Positions 7,885 through 15,071 of a stretch of 64,000 nt of DNA are shown one piece after another. This stretch comes from an uncultured Dehalococcoidia bacterium (GTDB lineage: Bacteria > Chloroflexota > Dehalococcoidia > Lucifugimonadales > UBA3495). How positions within the stretch are numbered: the stretch's first letter is position 1; each line of letters starts with the position of its first letter. The DNA lies in NCBI GenBank assembly GCA_958296385.1, contig OY282494.1, positions 1,533,416 to 1,597,415 of the forward strand, given 5' to 3'. The notes under the pieces are model-generated. The model was not told the DNA's origin and ran no database searches. It worked only from the letters and a program-made list of their open reading frames with translations. A program made the translations under genes and the position numbers.

Positions 7885-9014
7885 CAACGAATCTCCGCGC
7901 CATAGTCAAGCGTAAAGTCGAGGGCCTCGAACGGGTACGTAGTTGCCACGATTCCATCATCGTGATGGCTCAAACGGTGGATGGAAAGGTCCTGGCTTTC
8001 CATAGCGGCGAAAGCATCCCGCGCGGCGACCATGCACTCGTAGCTGTGGGTAGTGGCAAACACCTGCACGTTGAATTTCTGGGACAGTTGGTTTATTGAC
8101 TGCCACACATCTTGCAGCACGGAGTGATGGAGGCCATTTTCGATTTCGTCAATCAAAATTGAGCCATTTTGTACTTCAACGAAGGCGAGGGTTAGTTCCA
8201 GCAATCGCACAAATCCGCCTCCCATCAATGCGATTGGAATGATTCGCGTGGCGCCAATGTCACCGTATATCAGGGCCGGGCCTTCCGCGATGGGCACGGC
8301 AGTTAGCCGCTTCAGTCTTGGCTCTACAAACTTGAGAATTGTTTGGACATCATCCAAGTGTCCCCCAATCTCTGCTCGACCAAATCTTGCGCTGAGTTCC
8401 TGTGGTGCTATCCGCCCGACGGACTGCATGAATACACTCCCTCTGCGGTCAGTGCTGTTTGATGCTCGCTCTGTTCGCAATGCGGAGACATTGGCATCAA
8501 AGCTTACCCCCGGTGGCAGAGGTAAATCAAAGGAGACTGGCGTTGTCTCTACCCAAGCGCGCGACAGAAATTGGTCACCGTCTCCATCCGTAAAATCAAA
8601 CGCAATTTCGTTATCGAAAATACTTTCCGGATGAGTCCGCCTGGTCTGCGGGCCAGCGGCAAGAGTTGACGCCATCGGCGTAGTCCGTTCTGTGCGCGGT
8701 TTGTAAGTTATCGTCAATGTACCGGCATCACCATCACCGTTTAGTGAAGCGGTGAGTTTGATGGGTGATTTTGGTTGGTATTCCCGGAACAAGTCCAAGA
8801 ATAACCCGCCCGGTTCAGCTCCGGGCAAACCACGCCAAAGGTTAATCCGTTGCGCCAGTTCAGGGTTGTTCTGACCGGTGTGCAGCCACAGCGCCTCGAG
8901 GAGGGCGGTTTTGCCGGCGTTGTTTTGGCCCGCTATCAGGTTGACGCGGGACAGCGGCGCGACGGTTAGATGGTCAAAGAGCCGGAAGTTTTCGATGGTG
9001 AACGAGGTGTACAT
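7884..9014 (-). CDS. AAA15/AAA21-type ATPase (OLD/SMC-like)
   Basis: A 376-residue ABC/SMC-like ATPase of the AAA15/AAA21 group. It begins with FTIENFRLFDHL, the usual first strand, and has Walker A GQNNAGKTA (29-37). Walker B ILIDEIENGLHHS (286-298) includes the two acidic residues and a signature-like GLHHS, and ATTHS (320-324) is the switch His segment. There is no transmembrane or nuclease domain; the adjoining Toprim gene likely supplies the effector. Base composition is slightly lower in GC than neighbours in the middle portion, which would fit transfer. It is probably a two-gene defence or DNA-maintenance module. Confidence 0.85.
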   Translation of the reverse strand: MYTSFTIENFRLFDHLTVAPLSRVNLIAGQNNAGKTALLEALWLHTGQNNPELAQRINLWRGLPGAEPGGLFLDLFREYQPKSPIKLTASLNGDGDAGTLTITYKPRTERTTPMASTLAAGPQTRRTHPESIFDNEIAFDFTDGDGDQFLSRAWVETTPVSFDLPLPPGVSFDANVSALRTERASNSTDRRGSVFMQSVGRIAPQELSARFGRAEIGGHLDDVQTILKFVEPRLKRLTAVPIAEGPALIYGDIGATRIIPIALMGGGFVRLLELTLAFVEVQNGSILIDEIENGLHHSVLQDVWQSINQLSQKFNVQVFATTHSYECMVAARDAFAAMESQDLSIHRLSHHDDGIVATTYPFEALDFTLDYGAEIR

Positions 9015-9033
9015 GGCAACGCTCGCCGGCTGA

Positions 9034-9723
9034 TTATGCCGGCCGTACTCGCATTTCGCGCAGGTCGTCGGCGATAATCAGCTCGGCTTCGGTTTGTTCC
9101 TGGATGTCTGCGGGGGACCAGCCGGGGGCGTGTTCGCGTAGTTTGATGCCGGCGTTGGTTATTTCGAATAGCCCTAAGTCGGTGGCCAGCAGTTTTACTG
9201 CGCCGGGGGCGGTGATGGGGAGGGCGCAGCGTTTGAGGACGCGGGGGGCGCCGTTGCGCTGGTTGTGTTCCATGGCGATGAAGACGCGCTTGGCGCAGGC
9301 GGCCAGGTCCATTGCGCCGCCGATGCCGCCGCCTTTGCGTACCGGGATGCGCCAGTTGGCGAAGTCGCCGTTCTCCGACACTTCGTAGGCACCCATTACG
9401 GTTACATCGACCATGCCTTTGCGGATTAGGCCGAAGGAGTCGGCGTGGTGGACGATGGCCATGCCGGGGAGGGCGACTACGTTCTGGCCGCCGGCGTTGA
9501 CCAGGTGCTTGTCCTCCGCGCCGGCGGGGGCCAGGGGGCCGAAGCCGATTACGCCGTTCTCGGAGTGGAAGATGATTTCCTTGTCGGGCTCACATTCCAG
9601 GTAGTTGGAACACAGGGTGGGCATACCGACGCCCAGGTTCACAATCCAGCCGTCCTGAAACTCCATGGCCAAGCGGTCGCACATGGTTTGGCGGGACAGA
9701 CGGGGCTTATCGGCGGTAGTCAT
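9034..9723 (-). CDS. 3-oxoacid CoA-transferase family, beta subunit
   Basis: 229 residues, typical length for the B subunit of family I CoA-transferases (succinyl-CoA:3-oxoacid, acetoacetate or 3-oxoadipate type). The catalytic Glu55 is in HSENGVIG, preceded by GVGMPTL. GGIGGAMDLA and the C-terminal 'ADIQEQTEAEL' region are standard. The ATG follows AAGGAG at 8 bp and lies 51 bp downstream of the alpha-subunit gene, so the two are one operon reading alpha then beta. The heterodimer would swap CoA via a gamma-glutamyl-CoA intermediate. The acyl substrate cannot be told from sequence. Confidence 0.93.
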   Translation of the reverse strand: MTTADKPRLSRQTMCDRLAMEFQDGWIVNLGVGMPTLCSNYLECEPDKEIIFHSENGVIGFGPLAPAGAEDKHLVNAGGQNVVALPGMAIVHHADSFGLIRKGMVDVTVMGAYEVSENGDFANWRIPVRKGGGIGGAMDLAACAKRVFIAMEHNQRNGAPRVLKRCALPITAPGAVKLLATDLGLFEITNAGIKLREHAPGWSPADIQEQTEAELIIADDLREMRVRPA

Positions 9724-9773
9724 CGTTGCGCTCCTTGCGAGAGTATTCCAAGCGGTATCGGGCGGGCGGTCAG

Positions 9774-10472
9774 TCAGTCCCAGTTGCCGTCGGGGGGGAT
9801 TTTGACCAGGCGGTCGACGTACACGCCGGGGACGTGGACGCAGTCGGGGTCGATTTCGCCCGGTTCAACGATGCTGTCCTCTACTTCTACGACGGTGATG
9901 TCGGCGGCCATGGCCATTACGGGGTTGAAGTTGCGCTGGGTCAGGCGGAATTGCAGGTTGCCAAAGGTGTCGGCGCGGTAGGCGCGGATGAGGGCAAAGT
10001 CGGCGGGCAGGGGGTATTCCAGCACGTAGGTGCGGCCATTTATCGCGCGGTGTTCCTTGCCCTCGGCCAGCTCGGTGCCGACGCTGGCGGGGGTGTAGAA
10101 AGCGCCGATGCCGGCGGCGGCGGCCCGTATCCGCTCGGCCAAAGTACCCTGCGGCACCAGCTCGGCATCCAGTTCGTCGTCGTTATACATACGGACGAAA
10201 GGCGTTATCTGCGACGGGTGCGTTGGGGCGGTGAAAGCGCAAATCATCTTTTTGATTTGGCCGGCCTCGATGAGCGTGCCGACGTCAACCTTGTCGTCCA
10301 TGCTGCCGGCGTTGTTGGAGATGCCGGTGAGGTTTTTGACGCCCAGGCGATGCACGGCGGCCAGCAGGTTGCGCGCCAGGCCCACGTTGCCGAAACCGGG
10401 GGACATGAACGTCATGCCGTCTTTCATGTCGGCGACGGCGGAATCGAAATCGGGATAAACCTTGTTTTTCAT
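9774..10472 (-). CDS. 3-oxoacid CoA-transferase family, alpha subunit
   Basis: 232 residues from the ATG at 10472, preceded by GGGAG; an in-frame start at 10523 would add 17 unlikely residues. The N-terminal MKNKVYPDFDSAVADMKDG and the CoA-binding Gly-rich SPGFGNVG (24-31) are typical of the A subunit. 'GISNNAG' and the EYPLPADFALIRAY segment also match. It pairs with the beta subunit gene directly downstream. Together with the CaiB-type enzymes near the window start it points to active organic-acid activation. Confidence 0.92.
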   Translation of the reverse strand: MKNKVYPDFDSAVADMKDGMTFMSPGFGNVGLARNLLAAVHRLGVKNLTGISNNAGSMDDKVDVGTLIEAGQIKKMICAFTAPTHPSQITPFVRMYNDDELDAELVPQGTLAERIRAAAAGIGAFYTPASVGTELAEGKEHRAINGRTYVLEYPLPADFALIRAYRADTFGNLQFRLTQRNFNPVMAMAADITVVEVEDSIVEPGEIDPDCVHVPGVYVDRLVKIPPDGNWD

Positions 10473-10562
10473 CGGGAATGGCTCCCTGGAAAGATTGGCC
10501 GGCGTTGGGCCGACGCCGGCCATTATACTGGCAACGGGGACGCTGGCAATGCGGAGCTGCCG

Positions 10563-10757
10563 CTAGGGTTCGGTATCGTACACAATCTTGCCGTCGCGGT
10601 AGCTGACCGCCGAGCCGGTCAGCGCGATGTCGCGCTTGCGGGCCTTTTTGGCGGCGCGGCGCAGGGCGTCCAACGCCCCGTCCCGGTAGGGGTCGTAGGG
10701 CCGCTGTTCCGATTCCTGTTCCGGCTTTTGGTTTTCGGTGTTCGGTTCAGTCATCAT
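10563..10757 (-). CDS. Small acidic/basic protein, putative partner of zeta-like kinase
   Basis: 64 residues, or 63 if the second ATG is used; AGGAGG lies 4 bp before the first ATG and 7 bp before the second, so the second may be preferred. It overlaps the kinase stop codon by 4 bp (ATGA). The N-terminus is Glu/Gln/Pro-rich and the middle (DALRRAAKKARKRDIA) is a basic helix. The end, SAVSYRDGKIVYDTEP, looks like a short beta hairpin. I recognise no family. Tight coupling to a zeta-like kinase suggests an antitoxin or accessory role, although zeta antitoxins are usually encoded upstream. Confidence 0.6.
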   Translation of the reverse strand: MMTEPNTENQKPEQESEQRPYDPYRDGALDALRRAAKKARKRDIALTGSAVSYRDGKIVYDTEP

Positions 10758-11275
10758 TTGCCTCCTTCGTCAATGCGAATTGGCGCATCGCCGGTGTTGT
10801 CGTACAGCACCCACTCGTCAACCAACTCCCGGTAAATGGTATCAAAATTGCGGCGTCCGGCATAGAAACGGCGGCGGATTGTTTCCTCCGGAATACTGTG
10901 CCCGCCCGTTTGCGCGCGTTTGCTGACCCGCTCGATGGCGACTTCCGGCGTGGGCAGGGTCAGGAAAAAGAGCCGGACCCGGTAGCCTTGTTCCTGCCAT
11001 TGGGGAATCAGACCGGCGTAGGTGCGTCCGCTCAACGTGGTCTCAAAGGCGAAACTCTGGCCGCGACCGACGTAGGTTCGTATCATGTTGAGCATCATCC
11101 GGCCGGCGGCGATGGCTTCGAGCTCCGGCTGCAAGGGATTCAGCCCGGCCGCGATGAGGTCGGCGTTCACGAAAGTGGGGCAGTTGGCCTCGTTGAGCAG
11201 AAACTCGGTGGCGAACGTGGTTTTGCCGGCGCCGTTAGGGCCGGCGAATATCAGGATTGTCTTTGCCGGCGTCAT
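10754..11275 (-). CDS. Zeta-toxin-like P-loop kinase
   Basis: 173 residues with Walker A GPNGAGKT (12-19). It then has NADLIAAGLNP and FAFETTLSGRTY, the arrangement of zeta toxin/AAA_33 kinases, where the Asp and the ETT-S-R residues contact the sugar-nucleotide or other substrate. VSKRAQTGGHSIPEETIRRRF is the typical lid segment with Arg residues. In toxins of this family UDP-N-acetylglucosamine is phosphorylated; many chromosomal relatives are uncharacterised. The start lies one base after the stop of the lyase gene upstream (11277), so it is probably read in the same operon. The small downstream gene overlaps it by 4 bp. Confidence 0.85.
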   Translation of the reverse strand: MTPAKTILIFAGPNGAGKTTFATEFLLNEANCPTFVNADLIAAGLNPLQPELEAIAAGRMMLNMIRTYVGRGQSFAFETTLSGRTYAGLIPQWQEQGYRVRLFFLTLPTPEVAIERVSKRAQTGGHSIPEETIRRRFYAGRRNFDTIYRELVDEWVLYDNTGDAPIRIDEGGK

Positions 11276-11276
11276 G

Positions 11277-12164
11277 CTAGTGTCCCACCCGGTCCTGGAA
11301 CTCGCGCTCGGTGGTGGCGGCTTCTACGGCCTGGTATTCGGGCAGGCTGATGAGGGCTTCCACTGCGGCGCGGCGGGCGGCGACGTCGGCGGCGGCGATG
11401 CCGATGTGTCCGGTGTCGCGCAGGCTGGCATAGACGCGCTGCAAGCCCTCTACGGCGGCGATGGCCGGGGTGGTGGCGTAGATGATTACCTGGTAGCCCA
11501 GGGCTGCGTATTCCTCTACCGTGATGTCGTCGGTGCCGGCGATGACCAGCAGGGGGACGTCGGGCACGCCGGCGCGGAAAGTCGCCAAATCATCCCGCTG
11601 GCGGACGCCCCGGGGCATCACCACGTCCACGCCCAGGTCGCGCAGGGCATTGCCCCGCCGGATGGCCTCCGCCATATCGCCCTCGACGGCGGTGAAAGCA
11701 TCGGTGCGCCCGATGACCAGAAAGTCGGGGTCGGTGCGGGCCTCCAGGGCGTAGCGCATCTTTTCGATGAACTCGTCCATGGGGATGACGTGTTCCAGGC
11801 CGGCGTGGTAGGACGCGCGCTTGGGGAATACCTGGTCCTCGATGTGGATGCCGCAGATGCCGGCGCGCTCGAAAGTGCGGACGGTGTGCATGGTGTGCAC
11901 GGGATCGCCGTAGCCGGCGCCGGCGTCGCAGAGGACGGGCAGGTTCACCGACCTGGCCACTCGCTGGGCCACGTCCACCTGCTCGGTAAGGGTCATCAGC
12001 GGCTCGGTAACGGCCAGGTGCGCGCCGCTCATATAGCCGCCCACGTACACGGTGTCAAAGCCCAGCGACTGCACCACGCGGGCGGACATGGGGTCGTATG
12101 CGCCGGGAGCGACGATAGTTTCGCCGGACGTAAGGCGGGCTTTCAGATTGGAACGCAAAGTCAT
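11277..12164 (-). CDS. Isocitrate lyase/PEP mutase family C-C lyase
   Basis: 295 residues, the length of methylisocitrate lyase, oxaloacetate decarboxylase and PEP mutase homologues. Metal-site residues are seen in PVLCDAGAGYGDP and GIHIEDQVFPKRASYHAG, where isocitrate lyases have KRCGH; the Cys is absent. 'FLVIGRTDAF' and 'VVMPRGVR' match the TIM-barrel strands. It is therefore a lyase-family member that may act on a 2-oxo or hydroxy dicarboxylate rather than (methyl)isocitrate. The ATG follows GGAGGTACATTCCC. It lies one base ahead of the kinase gene. Confidence 0.88.
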   Translation of the reverse strand: MTLRSNLKARLTSGETIVAPGAYDPMSARVVQSLGFDTVYVGGYMSGAHLAVTEPLMTLTEQVDVAQRVARSVNLPVLCDAGAGYGDPVHTMHTVRTFERAGICGIHIEDQVFPKRASYHAGLEHVIPMDEFIEKMRYALEARTDPDFLVIGRTDAFTAVEGDMAEAIRRGNALRDLGVDVVMPRGVRQRDDLATFRAGVPDVPLLVIAGTDDITVEEYAALGYQVIIYATTPAIAAVEGLQRVYASLRDTGHIGIAAADVAARRAAVEALISLPEYQAVEAATTEREFQDRVGH

Positions 12165-12254
12165 GGGAATGTACCTCCGGTTGGGGTAGAGATTGGCGGC
12201 CGGTTTTAGGGGATGACGGTGATGGCTATGATAGCCGGCAGCGGCGGTTTAAAC

Positions 12255-12278
12255 AAAAAAGGCCCCGTGCCGGGGGCC
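12255..12278 (-). terminator. Rho-independent terminator
   Basis: On the minus strand GGCCCC pairs with GGGGCC across a six-base loop and is followed by six T residues. It lies about 28 bp after the stop of the HicB-like gene at 12306 and separates it from the lyase operon. Confidence 0.8.
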
Positions 12279-12305
12279 GGATGATAGCGGACTAGGGGGC
12301 AGGCA

Positions 12306-12515
12306 CTACTCAAACAGCGTCCGGCGCAGATTGGATTCCAGCCGGCGCTGAATCTCGTCAGGAGATGCCTCCTCAAAGAACAATTCCAACGCCGCTCGCA
12401 GATTGTCGCGGGCCTCATGCACGGTGGCGCCCTGGCTGGCGATGTCCAATTCGGGGCAAAGGGCAACGTAACCATCGCCCTCCCGTTCGATAATCACCCT
12501 CAACCGTGCGGTCAT
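12306..12515 (-). CDS. HicB-like antitoxin-domain protein (UPF0150)
   Basis: 69 residues with the HicB N-terminal fold: RVIIEREGDGYVALCPELDIASQGATVHEARDNLRAALELFFEE in several strands and one helix. It lacks the C-terminal DNA-binding helix of full HicB. No HicA-like double-stranded-RNA-binding toxin is found beside it. A terminator follows 28 bp downstream. It may be an orphan antitoxin or a general regulator; a second HicB-like gene lies 130 bp upstream on the same strand. Confidence 0.8.
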   Translation of the reverse strand: MTARLRVIIEREGDGYVALCPELDIASQGATVHEARDNLRAALELFFEEASPDEIQRRLESNLRRTLFE

Positions 12516-12645
12516 CGTACCCTCTGCAATAATGCCGATTTCCGAGTTCGGCTCGTTAAATTGTAAAACCCCCCCTGGTGCGCCGTTCCGATGAGAGGCG
12601 TGAGGGGCTTGGTCGAATCCAATTTAGCACCGCCATTGCCGGCTG

Positions 12646-12828
12646 TCAACCTTTTCCCGGAACCGGCAAGCCGTCATCGACCAGGGTGGATATGTACAGG
12701 GCAATGGCCTCTTTGATGTTGGCAATCGCCGCCGCCCGGCTTGGGCCCTGGCTGATACAGCCGGGCAGGCTGGGACATTCGGCAACCCAATAGCCATCCT
12801 CGCCGGGATACAGAATTACTTGCCGCAT
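12646..12828 (-). CDS. Short HicB-like antitoxin-domain protein
   Basis: 60 residues: QVILYPGEDGYWVAECPSLPG, then CISQGPSRAAAIANIKEAIALYI, the canonical HicB_like_antitoxin pattern with the conserved CPSLPGC. It ends shortly after the helix (DDGLPVPGKG), as in many minimal HicB proteins. No hicA is visible in the 130-bp gaps on either side. The two HicB genes are only weakly similar to each other, so this is not a recent duplication. Confidence 0.82.
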   Translation of the reverse strand: MRQVILYPGEDGYWVAECPSLPGCISQGPSRAAAIANIKEAIALYISTLVDDGLPVPGKG

Positions 12829-12870
12829 TGTTTCAACTCCCGCTCGCCACCAACTGATTGGCCGGCTGCA

Positions 12871-13353
12871 TTATTCAGCGCGGAAATCCAGCTCGCGGAT
12901 GAGCCGGAAGGTATTGTAGCAGGGTACGCCAAAATCGTAGCACACATCGGGTAAATGTCGGTTCGCACCGCGCCGGCTGGGCCGGGAGCGTTCCGTCGTT
13001 ACTATGCAGCGTTCCCCCTGGGCGGCCAGGGCGTAAGCAATCAGGAAAGGGTCTTCGTTCAATCTTTGAATATCGTCTTCGGTAGGGTCGTTGGTATAAC
13101 CTTCTCGCACCACTTGCGCCACCAGTTCCATACGAACGGCTTCTTCCAGCAGCAGCGCATCTTGGTTGCGTCTCAGCCACCGGGATAGGTCATCATCCGT
13201 AGCAGTCACCTTTTGATAAACTTCCTGTGGAATCTTCACTTGACCGTTCGTTCCAACTTCTAGCAGCCAATGCCAAAATTGCGGCACCCGGTCAATCGGG
13301 TAATAGTCGCGGTTCGCGTCAATGAGTACGTTCGCGTCCAGTATGTAAAGCAT
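12871..13353 (-). CDS. PIN-like toxin, DUF4411 family
   Basis: 160 residues of the DUF4411 family with a PIN-domain core. LYILDANVLIDANRDYY at the start supplies the first acidic residues, EDPFLIAYALAA the second, and CIVTTERS the third strand. PIN domains are Mg2+-dependent RNases. The start codon lies 9 bp after the stop of the XRE-ImmA gene, and this gene order (regulator-protease first, DUF4411 second) is a recurring pair across bacteria. I therefore read it as a type II toxin-antitoxin module, with the upstream protein as antitoxin or repressor. Confidence 0.85.
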   Translation of the reverse strand: MLYILDANVLIDANRDYYPIDRVPQFWHWLLEVGTNGQVKIPQEVYQKVTATDDDLSRWLRRNQDALLLEEAVRMELVAQVVREGYTNDPTEDDIQRLNEDPFLIAYALAAQGERCIVTTERSRPSRRGANRHLPDVCYDFGVPCYNTFRLIRELDFRAE

Positions 13354-13362
13354 AATGCGCTT

Positions 13363-14412
13363 TTACGCCCGCTCGTCGTTTTCAAACAGCCGGTGAACCT
13401 TTCCCGGTTTGACGCCCAGAATCTGGGCGGCTTTGGATGTGGTCAGCGCTCCGGAGGCCATCATACGCCGGACTAAACCAGGCAGCCTGTTTCCCAGACG
13501 GTATAGTTGCAAATCGTAGCCGGGGCTGCCGTCTTGCTGGCCCGTCCGTTCGCGCGGAGCGGCCCGCTTTTGAAGCCGGTCTTGGGGAAAGTCGTCATCA
13601 GGCCGGCCAATCTCATCCGATGGCAGCAGGAATTCGCTGGCGACGTTGTTGCAAAACCGTTCCACTTCGTTGCCGGCGTATTCTCCACTGACGCCGGTTT
13701 GCCCAAGGAACAAGTGCACCAATTCGTGAAGTAATGTAAATGACCATTCCGGCCTGGAATTATGGGGATTTATCACTATAAAGGGCGCTACCGTGTCCGA
13801 TATGGTGAATCCGCGAAAAATGTTCAGGTCGATGGCAGTCTGATGATTGCCCAAATCGCCTTTGAGCAGCACGAACACGCCGGCGCTTTCGGCCCGGCTG
13901 CGCAACAGATTGAAACCCGCCGCCGCATCGGGCTGGCCCCGGTATTCTTTCAGACCAACATCCAGCAAGTCTTGCAGCGATTTGAGAACCGCCGGCTGGC
14001 CGTCTGAGATGATGCGGGAGCCGACGAAGTGCAGCGGTTCGGCCTCGTCCTCATCCTCCAAAACGGCGCGTACCATGCTTTGCCGTGCCCGGACATCGCG
14101 CAGCAGCGCGTCCAGCAGCGCATCATCGGCCGCCGAATGACCGGCGGGCAGGGTGCGAAAGTCCGCCCCCCGGTCGCCTTTCGACGGTGGTTTGGACAGG
14201 TAGAACGTGAGCAGCGGGCGTCGGTATTGCTGCGCCATCCTGACCAGGACCGGGCGCGTCGGCTCCGCTTGGCCGGATTCAAGAGCAGCCAGCTTGTTAA
14301 CCGCCGTGGCCTTGCGGGTATCTCGGAATTGCAGCTTTTGGGCGGCCTGCTCCGGCGTAAGGCCGGCCGTTTCCCGCGCCCATACCAGTATTTCCGGGTT
14401 CACCCTGGGCAT
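13363..14412 (-). CDS. XRE-family HTH plus ImmA/IrrE metallopeptidase
   Basis: 349 residues. Residues 5-65 form an XRE-type helix-turn-helix (ETAGLTPEQAAQKL, LAALESGQAEPT). The C-terminal half is an ImmA/IrrE gluzincin with HELVH at 229-233 and NNVASEFLLP, the typical downstream segment. COG2856 proteins of this form repress the partner toxin gene and can be relieved by proteolysis. It sits immediately upstream of the DUF4411 gene in one operon. The final 60 residues contain a second possible HTH (TTSKAAQILGVKPGKVHRLF). Confidence 0.88.
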   Translation of the reverse strand: MPRVNPEILVWARETAGLTPEQAAQKLQFRDTRKATAVNKLAALESGQAEPTRPVLVRMAQQYRRPLLTFYLSKPPSKGDRGADFRTLPAGHSAADDALLDALLRDVRARQSMVRAVLEDEDEAEPLHFVGSRIISDGQPAVLKSLQDLLDVGLKEYRGQPDAAAGFNLLRSRAESAGVFVLLKGDLGNHQTAIDLNIFRGFTISDTVAPFIVINPHNSRPEWSFTLLHELVHLFLGQTGVSGEYAGNEVERFCNNVASEFLLPSDEIGRPDDDFPQDRLQKRAAPRERTGQQDGSPGYDLQLYRLGNRLPGLVRRMMASGALTTSKAAQILGVKPGKVHRLFENDERA

Positions 14413-14518
14413 CGTGCTGGTTCCTGCGTAGCGTGCGTTGCTGGATTGCCGTATTGTAAAGCCGGCCGGGGCGTTTCGCCAGCGGCGGTCTGGACGCTGC
14501 TTTCCTCGGCTGGCGTGG

Positions 14519-14974
14519 CTAGTGTGTGGCTACTCTGCAATCTTTGAACTTTATTGCTTTGTTGTCTTTGAAACCTAGTCCTTTCAGCATTCCGGTTGGG
14601 AATGCTTTGTCCAGGTAGCCGTACACGGTGACTTGGTCCCCGATATTCAGGGGTAGAACCTTGTCGGAACTTTCCAAATCGCACTCTACGTATGAGTCTT
14701 TTCCTACGCTTTGTTCGCTGATGACGAATTGAATAACTGAACCGTCGATTTTGCTGATGCGGCCGGTGAAGCCGAATGATTCGCCGTCGTCGGCCCTCTT
14801 TTCCAGGCGCTGGGGGTTTTTCTCTTGTTCGTCCAGAAAGAACTGATAGAGCCCCTCTACGGGCTGAGCGGTGGGCGTGGGGGTGGGCATGGGTGTGGGC
14901 GCGACCTCCCCACAGGCCAGAATAAGGGCGAGGGTTACGATGCCTATGAGGCATATTTTTGATGAGAAATGCAA
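14519..14974 (-). CDS. Small lipoprotein with OB-fold-like domain
   Basis: 151 residues from a TTG at 14974, chosen because AGCCGGAGG lies 5 bp upstream and it places a clean signal peptide at the N-terminus. The first 21 residues end in the lipobox LILAC (Cys21). A Pro/Thr linker follows (TPMPTPTPTAQP). The remainder, with 'GFTGRISKIDGSVIQFVI' and 'LNIGDQVTVYGYLDKAF', resembles the tRNA_anti-like/OB-fold domain of secreted proteins that bind unknown ligands. Longer frames to 15109 lack a signal peptide at the start. Function unknown. Confidence 0.72.
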   Translation of the reverse strand: MHFSSKICLIGIVTLALILACGEVAPTPMPTPTPTAQPVEGLYQFFLDEQEKNPQRLEKRADDGESFGFTGRISKIDGSVIQFVISEQSVGKDSYVECDLESSDKVLPLNIGDQVTVYGYLDKAFPTGMLKGLGFKDNKAIKFKDCRVATH

Positions 14975-15071
14975 GGTTACCTCCGGCTGGTTCCTGCATG
15001 GCGCGCAGCGGTGAATGGCCGCATTGTACTGCCGGCCGGCGCATTTCACCATAGCCGGCCGCAGCGCCGGC

